From Pseudomonas paralactis (lineage in GTDB: Bacteria > Pseudomonadota > Gammaproteobacteria > Pseudomonadales > Pseudomonadaceae): a stretch of DNA of 64,000 nucleotides. Numbering within the stretch: position 1 is the first letter of the stretch; each line of letters starts with the position of its first letter. The DNA is taken from NCBI RefSeq assembly GCF_001439735.1, contig NZ_JYLN01000003.1:1-64000 (forward strand). The letters are read 5' to 3'. A program made the position numbers and the translations under genes. This document shows positions 1 through 9,261 of the stretch, piece by piece. The notes beneath the pieces are model-generated. The model searched no databases. It saw only the letters and a program-made list of their open reading frames with translations, and was not told the DNA's origin.

Positions 1-60
1 CTCCACAAGCACCCACACGAATTGCTTGATTCAGTTGTTAAAGAGCGGTTGGTTAAGATC
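1..60 (-). other. 16S rRNA operon leader with boxA
   Basis: The minus strand carries the boxA antitermination sequence CGCTCTTTAACAA (47 to 35), followed by a leader that I recognise as the one preceding Pseudomonas 16S rRNA genes. The 16S gene itself lies beyond base 1, so only the leader is in the window. BoxA recruits the Nus factors that let polymerase read through the untranslated rRNA operon. The call rests on boxA, the leader and the three strong promoters just upstream. Confidence 0.8.
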
Positions 61-82
61 TTTCGTCTCAACCGAGGCGCGC

Positions 83-110
83 ATTCTACAGCAGCCTCAT
101 TTGCTGTCAA
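83..110 (-). promoter_or_regulatory. rRNA operon promoter, proximal
   Basis: On the minus strand, -35 TTGACA (110-105) and -10 TAGAAT (88-83) are separated by 16 bp. The -10 is followed by a GC-rich discriminator (GCGCGCC), typical of stringently controlled rRNA promoters. The stretch upstream of the -35 is A/T-rich and could act as an UP element. Confidence 0.85.
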
Positions 111-192
111 GTGATTATTTTCAGAAGTTTTCGAAGATTTCTTCAACAACTTCAACCACTTGCGCTTAAGATCTCTCCGAAGCGGGAGGCGA

Positions 193-220
193 ATTCTACA
201 GCGTTACACGCTGCTGTCAA
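193..220 (-). promoter_or_regulatory. rRNA operon promoter, middle
   Basis: On the minus strand, -35 TTGACA (220-215) and -10 TAGAAT (198-193) have a 16-bp spacer. A TCGCCTCCC discriminator follows. It has the same architecture as the proximal promoter, 110 bp away. Confidence 0.85.
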
Positions 221-338
221 CACCTCTTTTTCAACTTCCTTTTGGCTTCGATGAACTGAAGCAACCTACTGCCGAAAACCGCGTAACTCATTGTTTACCA
301 AGGAGTTTTCCGTTTCGACTGCGCCGGAAGTGGGGCGA

Positions 339-366
339 ATTATAGGCCTCCAGAATCTGCCGTCAA
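339..366 (-). promoter_or_regulatory. rRNA operon promoter, distal
   Basis: On the minus strand, -35 TTGACG (366-361) and a consensus -10 TATAAT (344-339) have a 16-bp spacer, followed by TCGCCCCA. It is the third and most upstream promoter of the array. Between it and the CoA-transferase stop at 450 there is only a short hairpin (427-446) without a T-tract. Confidence 0.8.
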
Positions 367-449
367 CTTCTAATTTCGTTTTCTTATCAAATAGTTAGGA
401 TTGATCAGAAAACGCACAGCAGACACCTCTCTATGATAGAAGAGAGTAT

Positions 450-1670
450 TCATATAACCCCGGCTTCCTTTAATACAGCCACATTGGCTGGCGATAGCCC
501 CAGCACCCCTTGCAGCACCTGGAGCGTGTGTTCGCCCAGCAACGGAGGTGCACTGCGATACTCCACGGGCGTCTTCGAAAGCCGGATTGGGCTGGCAACC
601 TGAGGCACCATCCCCGCCAAAGCATGAGGCAACTCTATAGCCAACCCGCGCGCCTTGACGTGCGGATCAGCAAACATCTGCGCCAAATCATTGATCGGCC
701 CGCACGGCACACCGACTTTTTCCAGTTGCGACACCCATTCCGCCGTAGTCCTGAAGACTGTTGCCTGACGAATCAACGGAACCAACGCCGCACGATTGGC
801 AACCCGCATCTTGTTAGTAGAGAACCGCGGATCATCCGCCCACTGCGGCTGCCCGGCCACCTCGGCAAACTTGCGAAACTGCCCGTCATTACCAACCGTC
901 AGGATGAAATCACCATCAGCCGTGGGAAAGTCCTGATACGGCACGATATTCGGATGCGCATTACCCAGGCGCTTTGGCGAAACTCCGGTGGTCAGGTAAT
1001 TCATTGCCTGATTAGCCAGACAAGCCACCTGCACATCCAGCAGCGCCATATCGATATGCTGCCCACCGCCGTCATGGTCCCGGTGAGCCAACGCGGCCAG
1101 GATCGCGACGGTCGAGTAGAGCCCCGTGAGAATATCGGTCAATGCCACGCCAACTTTCACCGGCCCCGCGCCTTCATCACCCTCAGGCCGGCCAGTCAGG
1201 CTCATCAACCCACCCAGCCCTTGAATCATGAAGTCATAGCCGGCACGCGCGGCATAAGGCCCGGTCTGACCAAAACCCGTGATTGAGCAGTAGATCAACT
1301 CCGGGTTTATCTCCTTTAGCGACTCGTAATCCAGCCCATAAGCTGCCAGACCACCCACTTTGAAGTTCTCGATCAGAATGTCCGACTTGGCCGCCAGATC
1401 ACGCACCAGCTTCTGCCCTTCAGGCTTAGTGAAGTCGATGGTCACCGACTCTTTATTTCGGTTGGCGGACAGGTAGTACGCCGCCTCACTGGTATTTTCG
1501 CCGTACGCGTCCTTGAGGAAAGGCGGCCCCCAGGCGCGTGTGTCATCACCGCAGCCCGGCCTTTCGACCTTGATCACCTCAGCCCCAAGATCCGCGAGAA
1601 TCTGCCCGGACCAAGGGCCCGCCAGTACTCGTGATAAATCCAGTACCCGCAGATGCGACAGCGCGCCCAT
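450..1670 (-). CDS. gcdG: CaiB/BaiF family (class III) CoA-transferase, probable glutarate CoA-transferase
   Basis: A 406-residue class III CoA-transferase. The family moves CoA between carboxylic acids through an aspartyl-CoA thioester; the probable catalytic Asp is D179 in VALTDILTG. I chose the ATG at 1670 because AGGAG lies 7 nt upstream, whereas the ATG at 1676 is too close to it and longer starts have no ribosome site. The gene lies 13 bp downstream of gcdH on the same strand, so it probably activates glutarate to glutaryl-CoA for GcdH. The substrate is inferred from this pairing and from the similar gcdHG arrangement in P. putida. No convincing terminator separates it from the rRNA promoters. 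Confidence 0.88.
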   Translation of the reverse strand: MGALSHLRVLDLSRVLAGPWSGQILADLGAEVIKVERPGCGDDTRAWGPPFLKDAYGENTSEAAYYLSANRNKESVTIDFTKPEGQKLVRDLAAKSDILIENFKVGGLAAYGLDYESLKEINPELIYCSITGFGQTGPYAARAGYDFMIQGLGGLMSLTGRPEGDEGAGPVKVGVALTDILTGLYSTVAILAALAHRDHDGGGQHIDMALLDVQVACLANQAMNYLTTGVSPKRLGNAHPNIVPYQDFPTADGDFILTVGNDGQFRKFAEVAGQPQWADDPRFSTNKMRVANRAALVPLIRQATVFRTTAEWVSQLEKVGVPCGPINDLAQMFADPHVKARGLAIELPHALAGMVPQVASPIRLSKTPVEYRSAPPLLGEHTLQVLQGVLGLSPANVAVLKEAGVI

Positions 1671-1683
1671 GCCCATGCTCCTA

Positions 1684-2865
1684 TTAATAGAACGCCTGAA
1701 GACCGGTTTGCGCACGCCCAAGGATCAAGGCATGCACGTCATGGGTCCCTTCATAGGTATTGACCACTTCCAGGTTGACCAAGTGACGCGCCACCCCGAA
1801 CTCGTCGGAGATGCCGTTGCCGCCCAACATGTCACGGGCCATACGGGCGATGTCCAGGGACTTGCCACACGAGTTACGCTTCATGATCGATGTAATCTCG
1901 ACCGCTGCAGTCCCCTCGTCTTTCATCCGCCCCAGACGCAGGCAACCTTGCAGCGCCAGGGTGATCTCGGTCTGCATATCGGCCAGCTTCTTCTGGATCA
2001 ACTGCGTTGCGGCCAATGGTCGACCAAACTGCTGACGATCCAGGGTGTATTGGCGCGCGGTATGCCAGCAGAACTCAGCAGCCCCCAACGCCCCCCAGGA
2101 GATACCGTAGCGCGCCGAATTCAGGCAGGTAAAAGGCCCTTTCAAGCCACGCACATCCGGGAAAATGTTCTCTTCGGGTACAAACACGTTATCCATGACT
2201 ATTTCGCCGGTAACGGACGCTCGCAGGCCGACCTTGCCGTGAATCGCCGGGGCGCTCAGGCCCTTCCAGCCTTTTTCCAGGACGAACCCACGGATATCGC
2301 CTGCATCGTCCTTGCCCCACACCACAAATACATCAGCGATCGGGCTGTTGGTGATCCACATCTTCGCGCCGGTCAGGCTGTAGCCGCCATCTACCTTTCG
2401 CGCACGGGTAATCATCGCGCCCGGATCAGAGCCATGGTTGGGTTCGGTGAGCCCGAAACAGCCAATCCATTCGCCGGACGCCAATTTCGGCAGGTATTTT
2501 TGTTTTTGCGCTTCGGTGCCGAATTCATTGATCGGCACCATGACCAGTGACGACTGAACACTCATCATCGAACGATAGCCGGAGTCGACACGCTCTACCT
2601 CACGCGCAATCAGCCCGTAGCTGACGTAGTTCAAGCCGCTGCCACCGTACTGCTCGGGAATCATCGCGCCCAGCAAACCGGTCTCTCCCATCTCACGGAA
2701 GATAGCGGGATCGGTCTTTTCATGACGGAAGGCTTCAAGCACGCGAGGAGCCAGCTTGTCCTGAGCAAACTGCTCGGCGCTGTCACGCACCATGCGCTCT
2801 TCTTCGGTGAGCTGTTGATCCAGCAGCAGTGGATCGATCCAGTTGAAGCTTGCCTTGCCAGCCAT
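1684..2865 (-). CDS. gcdH: glutaryl-CoA dehydrogenase
   Basis: A 393-residue acyl-CoA dehydrogenase. It oxidatively decarboxylates glutaryl-CoA to crotonyl-CoA with FAD, late in lysine and glutarate catabolism, and passes electrons to electron-transfer flavoprotein. The catalytic base is E372 in the C-terminal [17 protein letters not shown] motif. VDSGYRS (R98) matches the region that holds the glutarate carboxylate in characterised enzymes, which separates it from short-chain acyl-CoA dehydrogenases. Full family length. It is followed by the CoA-transferase and is divergent from a LysR gene across about 155 bp. Confidence 0.95.
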   Translation of the reverse strand: MAGKASFNWIDPLLLDQQLTEEERMVRDSAEQFAQDKLAPRVLEAFRHEKTDPAIFREMGETGLLGAMIPEQYGGSGLNYVSYGLIAREVERVDSGYRSMMSVQSSLVMVPINEFGTEAQKQKYLPKLASGEWIGCFGLTEPNHGSDPGAMITRARKVDGGYSLTGAKMWITNSPIADVFVVWGKDDAGDIRGFVLEKGWKGLSAPAIHGKVGLRASVTGEIVMDNVFVPEENIFPDVRGLKGPFTCLNSARYGISWGALGAAEFCWHTARQYTLDRQQFGRPLAATQLIQKKLADMQTEITLALQGCLRLGRMKDEGTAAVEITSIMKRNSCGKSLDIARMARDMLGGNGISDEFGVARHLVNLEVVNTYEGTHDVHALILGRAQTGLQAFY

Positions 2866-3021
2866 GAATAAGTCCTCGCGGATAAAAACAGAAGTCGTGA
2901 TTCAGACTAGGCCGGGCACGCGCAGAGGGCAAACGAGGTTTCTGCATAGGGTTGTGCTAATTTCTCACTTCGTAACACTCAAAAAGCCCAGAAACACGCC
3001 TTATCTGTGAGGGCAACGTAC

Positions 3022-3921
3022 ATGCGCAGGAAAATCCCAAGCACCACCGCGCTTATCAGCTTCGAAGCGGCAGCCCGTCACGAAAGCTTCACCAAGGCGG
3101 CGCAGGAGCTTTCCATCACCCAGGGCGCCATCTGTCGACAGATCGCCAGCCTGGAGGAGTTTTTAAGTGTCGAACTGTTTCGCCGTTCGCGTCGCGGGGT
3201 GAAGCTGACAGAGGCAGGGCTTTCTTATAGCCGCAGAGTTGCCACACAATTGGACGCCGTAGAGCGCGATACCTTGTCGGTCATGGGCCAGCAGGGCGCC
3301 AACGCCATCGAGCTGGCGGTGGTACCGACCTTCGGCACGCAATGGCTGATTCCACGCCTCAAGGACTTCCAGGACCGGCACCCGGAGGTGACGGTGAACC
3401 TGACCAATCGGACACGCCCGTTCCTGTTCGCCGACACGGCGTTCGACGCCGCGATCTACTTCGGCGACGCCGACTGGTCCGGCACAGAGTCACACCGGCT
3501 GATGGGAGAGAACCCTGTCCCGGTGTGCAGCCCACGCTTACTTGGAGACCGCGCGCACTTCACCCCTCAAGAGATCGCCGAACTGCCACTGCTACAACAG
3601 ACCACCCGCCCCTATGCCTGGCGTCAGTGGTTCAACGCGCAGCAGCTGAGCCTGCCTCGCGACATGACAGGCCCTCGATACGAGCTATTCTCGATGTTGT
3701 CCCAAGCGGCCATGCATGACATGGGCATCGCACTGATACCTCCCTTCCTCATCCAGCGCGAACTGAAGGAGAAGCGACTAGTGATCGCGAGCACCGAAAC
3801 GCTAAGCAGCGAAAAGGCTTACTACCTCATGATTCCCGATAAAAAGGTCGAATCGGCTTCGCTGCACGCCTTCAGAGACTGGCTGATTGAGCAGTCAAAA
3901 CGCTATAGCCCTAGCATTTAA
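3022..3921 (+). CDS. gcdR: LysR-family regulator, probable activator of gcdH
   Basis: A 299-residue GcvA-type LysR regulator. The N-terminal winged helix-turn-helix (about residues 5-65, with FTKAAQELSITQGAICRQI) precedes a periplasmic-binding-like effector domain. I take the ATG at 3022; the GTG at 3007 lies at the ribosome-site-like GTGAGGG and would add five residues. Divergent placement against gcdH-gcdG suggests it senses glutarate or a related metabolite and activates that operon, as GcdR does in P. putida; the ligand is inferred. A hairpin terminator follows. Confidence 0.85.
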   Translation: MRRKIPSTTALISFEAAARHESFTKAAQELSITQGAICRQIASLEEFLSVELFRRSRRGVKLTEAGLSYSRRVATQLDAVERDTLSVMGQQGANAIELAVVPTFGTQWLIPRLKDFQDRHPEVTVNLTNRTRPFLFADTAFDAAIYFGDADWSGTESHRLMGENPVPVCSPRLLGDRAHFTPQEIAELPLLQQTTRPYAWRQWFNAQQLSLPRDMTGPRYELFSMLSQAAMHDMGIALIPPFLIQRELKEKRLVIASTETLSSEKAYYLMIPDKKVESASLHAFRDWLIEQSKRYSPSI

Positions 3922-3937
3922 AGGACAAACTCCAATT

Positions 3938-3963
3938 ACTGACCTTGTAGTCAGTTTATTTTT
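3938..3963 (+). terminator. Rho-independent terminator of the LysR gene
   Basis: A 6-bp stem ACTGAC/GTCAGT with a CTTGTA loop is followed by TTATTTTT, 16 bp after the LysR stop codon. Confidence 0.7.
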
Positions 3964-4373
3964 AATCCTACAGATATACGTATATGTCGCATTTAAACAG
4001 TCTGTACCGGTCGAGCAAAAATAAGGCTCAAGGCCATGATTTACATGGCGTGTAGCGACTATTAACAACCTATAAGCGACCATTCACAACGACCATTGAA
4101 AAAGAGCCGATAAACACCATACCCCCTTTAAAGGCTTGTATTTAAAGCGGTTATTTCCGAGCATTGCGACAATCAGTCACAGGGTGACTTGTAGTTAATT
4201 TTTCGTCACCCGTCATAATCTCTTGAAGGCCGTAAAGTTCGCCTGCAAAATGCCGCGCCCCGCTGTCATTTCAGCGGGATCGTGCTGATCGGTCGCCCCA
4301 GTTGCGCCACTCGCGGTGCACTGGCCTTTTTACAAAAAGATCAAAAGCAAAAAGATCATGCAGGAGATTTGAC
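3964..4373. other. intergenic region upstream of pntAA
   Basis: About 410 bp with no credible gene, A/T-richer than its surroundings. It includes a perfect 12-bp palindrome ATATACGTATAT (3974-3985). The pntAA promoter must lie here; a CATAAT -10-like element at about 4216 is possible but its -35 is poor, so I do not call it. Confidence 0.5.
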
Positions 4374-5495
4374 GTGCACATTGGTGTTCCTCTCGAAACC
4401 CAGACCGGTGAAACGCGGGTGGCTGCCACCCCGGAAACCATCAAGAAACTGATCGGCCAGGGCCATAAGGTCACTGTACAAAGCGGCGCAGGCATCAACG
4501 CCAGCATCGTCAACAGTGCTTATGAAACGGCAGGCGCAACCATTGGCAGTGCCAGCGATGCGTTCGGTGCCGAGCTGATCCTCAAGGTGGTGGCCCCCAA
4601 CGACAGCGAACTGGCGCTGATCAAAAGCGGCACCGTATTGGTGGGCATGCTCAATCCGTTCAGCAACGAAACCATCGCCAAGCTTGCCGAACACGGCATC
4701 ACCGCCTTCGCCCTCGAAGCCGCGCCGCGCACCTCCCGGGCCCAAAGCCTCGACGTGCTGTCTTCGCAAGCCAACATCGCCGGTTACAAGGCTGTGTTGC
4801 TGGCCGCTCATCACTACCCGCGCTTCATGCCAATGCTGATGACCGCCGCCGGCACTGTAAAAGCTGCGCGCGTGTTGATCCTTGGCGCCGGTGTGGCGGG
4901 GCTGCAAGCCATCGCTACGGCAAAACGCCTGGGCGCGGTCATCGAAGCGTCCGACGTCCGTCCGGCGGTGAAAGAGCAAATCGAATCCCTGGGCGCCAAG
5001 TTCGTCGACGTTCCCTACGAAACCGATGAAGAGCGTGAATGCGCCGTCGGTGTCGGCGGCTACGCGCGCCCGATGCCCACCAGCTGGATGCAGCGCCAGG
5101 CCCTGGCCGTGCACGAACGCGCCAAGCAGGCCGACATCGTTATCACCACCGCACTGATCCCCGGCCGCAAGGCGCCGACCCTGCTTAGCGCCGATACCGT
5201 CGCGCAGATGAAACCCGGCTCGGTGGTCATTGACCTCGCAGCAGCCCAGGGTGGCAACTGCCCACTGACCGTTGCCGACCAGGTCGTGGTGGAAAACGGT
5301 GTGATCATCTGCGGCCCGACCAATCTGGCAGGCGCTGTCGCCGCCGATGCTTCGGCCTTGTACGCGCGTAACCTGCTGGACTTCCTGAAGCTGGTCTTCA
5401 CCAAGGAAGGGCAGTTTGAAATCAACCTCGAAGACGACATCGTCGCCGCGTGCCTGATGTGCCGCGACGGCCAAGTCATCCGCAAAAACGCCTAA
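4374..5495 (+). CDS. pntAA: NAD(P) transhydrogenase subunit alpha, part 1 (NAD(H)-binding domain I)
   Basis: A 373-residue soluble domain I of the proton-translocating transhydrogenase, which drives hydride transfer from NADH to NADP+ with the proton gradient. The NAD-binding fold is visible as LILGAGVAGLQAIATAKRLG followed by EASDVRP. The start is GTG at 4374, with AGGAG 7 nt upstream; the longer in-frame ORF has no ribosome site. It heads a three-gene operon in which the E. coli PntA chain is split into two polypeptides, the usual arrangement in Pseudomonas. Confidence 0.95.
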   Translation: MHIGVPLETQTGETRVAATPETIKKLIGQGHKVTVQSGAGINASIVNSAYETAGATIGSASDAFGAELILKVVAPNDSELALIKSGTVLVGMLNPFSNETIAKLAEHGITAFALEAAPRTSRAQSLDVLSSQANIAGYKAVLLAAHHYPRFMPMLMTAAGTVKAARVLILGAGVAGLQAIATAKRLGAVIEASDVRPAVKEQIESLGAKFVDVPYETDEERECAVGVGGYARPMPTSWMQRQALAVHERAKQADIVITTALIPGRKAPTLLSADTVAQMKPGSVVIDLAAAQGGNCPLTVADQVVVENGVIICGPTNLAGAVAADASALYARNLLDFLKLVFTKEGQFEINLEDDIVAACLMCRDGQVIRKNA

Positions 5496-5510
5496 GCAGG
5501 GATTCAGACG

Positions 5511-5834
5511 ATGGAAGAGCTTATCTCCCCCGGTATCTACAACCTGATCATCTTTGTGCTGGCGATTTATGTCGGTTACCACGTGGTCTGGAACGTTACC
5601 CCCGCGCTGCATACGCCGTTAATGGCAGTAACAAACGCAATTTCCGCGATCGTGATCGTGGGCGCCATGCTGGCCGCTGCACTCACCGTGACGCCATTGG
5701 GCAAAACGATGGGCACTCTGGCGGTAGCGCTGGCTGCGGTTAACGTGTTCGGCGGTTTCCTGGTTACGCGTAGGATGCTTGAGATGTTCAAGAAGAAAGC
5801 GCCCAAAGCTGTGAAAGAAGAGGTGCAGAAGTAA
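5511..5834 (+). CDS. pntAB: NAD(P) transhydrogenase subunit alpha, part 2 (membrane)
   Basis: A 107-residue membrane subunit with about three transmembrane helices and a lysine-rich cytoplasmic tail ([14 protein letters not shown]). It corresponds to the membrane part of E. coli PntA and forms the proton channel with PntB. It starts 15 bp after pntAA, and its TAA stop overlaps the pntB ATG by one base (TAATG), indicating translational coupling. Confidence 0.93.
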   Translation: MEELISPGIYNLIIFVLAIYVGYHVVWNVTPALHTPLMAVTNAISAIVIVGAMLAAALTVTPLGKTMGTLAVALAAVNVFGGFLVTRRMLEMFKKKAPKAVKEEVQK

Positions 5835-7270
5835 TGAGCATGAATCTGGTGACGACGCTCTACCTGATCGCGTCGATCTGCTTCATCCAGGCCCTCAAAG
5901 GCCTGTCGCACCCCACCACCTCCCGACGCGGCAACCTGTTCGGCATGCTCGGCATGGCGCTGGCGGTGCTAACCACCGTCGGCCTGATCTACAAGCTCGG
6001 CGCGGAGCTGGCGACAGCCGGCATCGGCTACGTCATCGTCGGCCTGCTGGTCGGCGGCACCGCCGGCTCGATCATGGCCAAGCGTGTAGAGATGACCAAG
6101 ATGCCGGAGCTGGTGGCGTTCATGCACAGCATGATCGGCCTGGCAGCGGTGTTTATCGCAATTGCAGCGGTCGTCGAGCCGCAATCCCTGGGCATCGTCA
6201 AACACCTGGGCGACTCGATCCCGGCCGGTAACCGCCTGGAGCTGTTCCTCGGTGCCGCCATCGGTGCTATCACCTTCTCCGGCTCGGTGATCGCGTTCGG
6301 CAAGCTGTCGGGCAAGTACAAGTTCCGCCTGTTCCAGGGCGCACCGGTACAGTTTGGTGGGCAACACAAACTGAACCTGGTGCTCGGCCTGGCCACCCTG
6401 GGCCTGGGCCTGGCGTTCATGTTCACCGGCAACCTCACTGCGTTCGCACTGATGCTGGCCTTGGCCTTCGTGCTGGGCGTGCTGATCATCATCCCGATCG
6501 GCGGGGCAGACATGCCGGTAGTGGTATCGATGCTCAACAGTTATTCCGGCTGGGCAGCGGCAGGCATTGGCTTCTCGCTGAACAACTCGATGCTGATCAT
6601 CGCCGGCTCCCTGGTCGGCTCCAGCGGCGCGATCCTGTCTTACATCATGTGCAAGGCGATGAACCGCTCCTTCTTTAATGTACTGCTGGGCGGTTTCGGC
6701 AATGCGCCAGACGCCGGCGCAGCAGCCGGCTCTAAAGAAGCGCGCCCGGTGAAGTCCGGCTCTGCCGACGACGCTACCTTCCTGCTGACCAACGCCGACA
6801 CGGTCATCATCGTGCCGGGCTATGGCTTGGCCGTTGCGCGGGCACAACACGCGCTTAAAGAGCTGACCGAAAAGCTCACCCATCGCGGGGTCACCGTGAA
6901 GTACGCGATCCACCCGGTGGCGGGCCGTATGCCTGGGCATATGAACGTGCTGCTGGCCGAGGCTGAAGTGCCTTACGACCAGGTGTTCGAGATGGAAGAC
7001 ATCAACTCCGAGTTCGGCCAGGCCGACGTGGTGCTGGTGTTGGGCGCCAACGACGTGGTCAACCCGGCGGCCAAGAACGATCCAAACTCACCGATTGCCG
7101 GTATGCCGATTCTCGAAGCGTTCAAGGCCAAGACCATCATCGTCAACAAGCGCTCGATGGCCAGCGGCTATGCCGGCCTGGATAACGAGCTGTTTTACCT
7201 GGACAAGACCATGATGGTCTTCGGTGATGCCAAAAAGGTCATCGAAGATATGGTCAAAGCCGTCGAATAA
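5834..7270 (+). CDS. pntB: NAD(P) transhydrogenase subunit beta
   Basis: A 478-residue subunit with a membrane domain of about eight helices (residues 1-285) followed by the NADP(H)-binding domain III. The nucleotide-binding segments IIVPGYGLAVARAQ and VLGANDVVNPAAK are clear, and the C-terminal KRSMASGYAGLDNELF is typical of the family. Last gene of the pnt operon, with a strong terminator 23 bp downstream. Confidence 0.96.
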   Translation: MSMNLVTTLYLIASICFIQALKGLSHPTTSRRGNLFGMLGMALAVLTTVGLIYKLGAELATAGIGYVIVGLLVGGTAGSIMAKRVEMTKMPELVAFMHSMIGLAAVFIAIAAVVEPQSLGIVKHLGDSIPAGNRLELFLGAAIGAITFSGSVIAFGKLSGKYKFRLFQGAPVQFGGQHKLNLVLGLATLGLGLAFMFTGNLTAFALMLALAFVLGVLIIIPIGGADMPVVVSMLNSYSGWAAAGIGFSLNNSMLIIAGSLVGSSGAILSYIMCKAMNRSFFNVLLGGFGNAPDAGAAAGSKEARPVKSGSADDATFLLTNADTVIIVPGYGLAVARAQHALKELTEKLTHRGVTVKYAIHPVAGRMPGHMNVLLAEAEVPYDQVFEMEDINSEFGQADVVLVLGANDVVNPAAKNDPNSPIAGMPILEAFKAKTIIVNKRSMASGYAGLDNELFYLDKTMMVFGDAKKVIEDMVKAVE

Positions 7271-7292
7271 CACTGCGCCAGCGCAATACCCG

Positions 7293-7324
7293 AAACCCTG
7301 GCCTCCAGTAGGCTGGGGTTTTTT
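7293..7324 (+). terminator. terminator of the pnt operon
   Basis: An 11-bp stem, including two G-T pairs (AAACCCTGGCC/GGCTGGGGTTT), with a TCCAGTA loop and a run of six Ts. Confidence 0.85.
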
Positions 7325-7449
7325 ATTAGCGGATGAAACCCGACCAAAGGCTCTAAATCGCCACCTGGCATTCGACCATGGTAGCGGGCCGAAACTTTTT
7401 GAAATCACTACACTGCCCACCTTGCTTCCGTAGCCTGAGATAACAATTC

Positions 7450-8943
7450 ATGTACCGTGATCGTATCCGCTTGCCTTCGTTGTTGAACAAGGTCATGAGC
7501 GCGGCAGACGCCGCCGCACTGATCGAGGACGGCATGACCGTCGGCATGAGCGGCTTCACCCGTGCCGGTGAAGCCAAGGCCGTCCCCCACGCCCTGGCCG
7601 AACGCGCCAAGACTTCGCCCCTCAAAATCACGCTGATGACCGGCGCCAGCCTGGGCAACGACCTGGACAAGCAACTGACCGAAGCTGGCGTACTGTCGCG
7701 ACGCATGCCGTTTCAAGTCGACAGCACCCTGCGCAAGGCAATCAATGCCGGCGAGGTGATGTTTATCGACCAGCACCTGTCGGAAACCGTCGAACAGCTG
7801 CGCAACAATCAGCTCAAGTTGCCGGATATTGCGGTCATCGAAGCGGTCGCCATCACTGAACAAGGGCACATCGTGCCTACCACCTCCGTGGGCAACTCAG
7901 CCAGCTTTGCAATTTTTGCCAAGCATGTGATCGTCGAGATCAACCTCGCGCACAATCCGAACCTGGAAGGGCTGCACGACATCTATATTCCGACCTATCG
8001 GCCGACGCGCACGCCGATCCCGCTGGTGAAAGTCGACGACCGCATTGGCAGCGCTGCGATTCCGATCCCGCCGGAGAAAATCGTCGCCATCGTGATCACC
8101 AACCAGGCTGACTCTGCCTCAACCGTGACGCCGCCCGATGATGACACTCAAGGCATCGCCAACCACTTGATCAACTTCCTTAAGCAGGAAGTAGACGCCG
8201 GTCGCATGACCAACAAGCTTGGCCCGCTGCAAGCCGGGATCGGCAACATTGCCAACGCGGTGATGTGTGGCTTGATCGACTCGCCCTTCGAAGACCTGAC
8301 GATGTACTCCGAAGTGCTGCAGGATTCGACATTCGACCTGATCGACGCCGGCAAGCTGAGCTTCGCTTCCGGCAGCTCGATTACCTTGTCGGAGCGCCGC
8401 AATGCCGATGTTTTCGGCAACCTGGAGCACTACAAGGACAAACTGGTGCTGCGTCCACAGGAAATCTCCAACCATCCTGAAGTGGTACGCCGCCTGGGCA
8501 TCATCGGTATCAACACCGCACTGGAGTTCGATATCTACGGCAACGTCAACTCCACCCACGTTTGCGGCACGCGGATGATGAATGGCATTGGCGGCTCCGG
8601 GGATTTCGCGCGCAACGCGCACCTGGCAATCTTCGTCACCAAGTCGATCGCCAAGGGCGGCGCGATTTCCAGCGTGGTGCCGATGGTCAGCCATGTGGAC
8701 CATACCGAACATGACGTGGACATTCTCGTGACCGAAGTGGGCTTGGCCGATCTGCGGGGCCTGGCACCGCGGGAACGTGCACGGGTGATCATCGACAACT
8801 GTGTGCACCCGGCCTACCGCGACGCGCTCAATACCTACTTCGAAGCAGCCTGCGCAATCGGTGGGCACACGCCACATATTCTGCGCCAGGCACTGAGTTG
8901 GCACATCAACCTGGAAGAAACCGGGCATATGCTCAAGGCTTGA
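7450..8943 (+). CDS. acetyl-CoA hydrolase/transferase family protein (succinyl-CoA:acetate CoA-transferase type)
   Basis: A 497-residue class I CoA-transferase. Characterised relatives transfer CoA between succinyl-CoA and acetate, or similar short acids, through a glutamyl-CoA intermediate. The nucleophile is probably E288 in TMYSEVLQ. The CoA-site motif GIGNIAN (263-269) and the glycine-rich GIGGSGDFARNAHL segment are intact. It has its own promoter region after the pnt terminator, and about 320 bp of regulatory-looking DNA follows. Some annotations call it acetyl-CoA hydrolase; the transferase activity is the better family inference, but the donor and acceptor are unproven. Confidence 0.92.
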   Translation: MYRDRIRLPSLLNKVMSAADAAALIEDGMTVGMSGFTRAGEAKAVPHALAERAKTSPLKITLMTGASLGNDLDKQLTEAGVLSRRMPFQVDSTLRKAINAGEVMFIDQHLSETVEQLRNNQLKLPDIAVIEAVAITEQGHIVPTTSVGNSASFAIFAKHVIVEINLAHNPNLEGLHDIYIPTYRPTRTPIPLVKVDDRIGSAAIPIPPEKIVAIVITNQADSASTVTPPDDDTQGIANHLINFLKQEVDAGRMTNKLGPLQAGIGNIANAVMCGLIDSPFEDLTMYSEVLQDSTFDLIDAGKLSFASGSSITLSERRNADVFGNLEHYKDKLVLRPQEISNHPEVVRRLGIIGINTALEFDIYGNVNSTHVCGTRMMNGIGGSGDFARNAHLAIFVTKSIAKGGAISSVVPMVSHVDHTEHDVDILVTEVGLADLRGLAPRERARVIIDNCVHPAYRDALNTYFEAACAIGGHTPHILRQALSWHINLEETGHMLKA

Positions 8944-9261
8944 TGAATACAGATCCGGGCTGATGCAACTACAGTTTCATCAGCTCGATCGACCAATCGG
9001 CACAAATAGCAAAAACTGTACTACTGTACCGCTCCATTCCTACCGAAATATCCCACACCTCGCCTTGAAACCGGTCATTTCGCACCTTTTAGGTGCGCAC
9101 AGGTACAGTTGCCCCATTTCCGTACCGTACAGCCGCATTAAACAGTTAACTGGCCCCTCACAATACAGGTGAACTGTATCTAGAGAGTCTTGTGCTGGAA
9201 GAGGATCATTGGCATCAGTTAAACCACTACCTAATCCCGCCACAAGCGGAAGGATGTCATC
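8944..9261. promoter_or_regulatory. non-coding region with repeated GTACAG/CTGTAC-type sites
   Basis: No gene is visible. It holds repeated TACAG/CTGTA elements: two CTGTAC copies in CTGTACTACTGTACC (9016-9030), GGTACAGTT (about 9102-9110), CCGTACAGC (about 9125-9133) and an inverted repeat ATACAG-N5-CTGTAT (9163-9179) about 80 bp before the DUF1127 start. The pattern looks like an operator array. Which regulator binds is unknown; MocR/GntR-type proteins are one possibility. Confidence 0.55.

Noticed and set aside
160..345. 61-codon plus-strand ORF in the rRNA promoter region
   Set aside because: It runs antisense across two of the rRNA promoters, has no ribosome site and no recognisable family.
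4356..5612. 418-codon minus-strand ORF opposite pntAA
   Set aside because: It is a shadow of high-GC codon bias. Its sequence is His/Gln/Gly-rich with no domain, while the plus strand encodes a clear transhydrogenase subunit.
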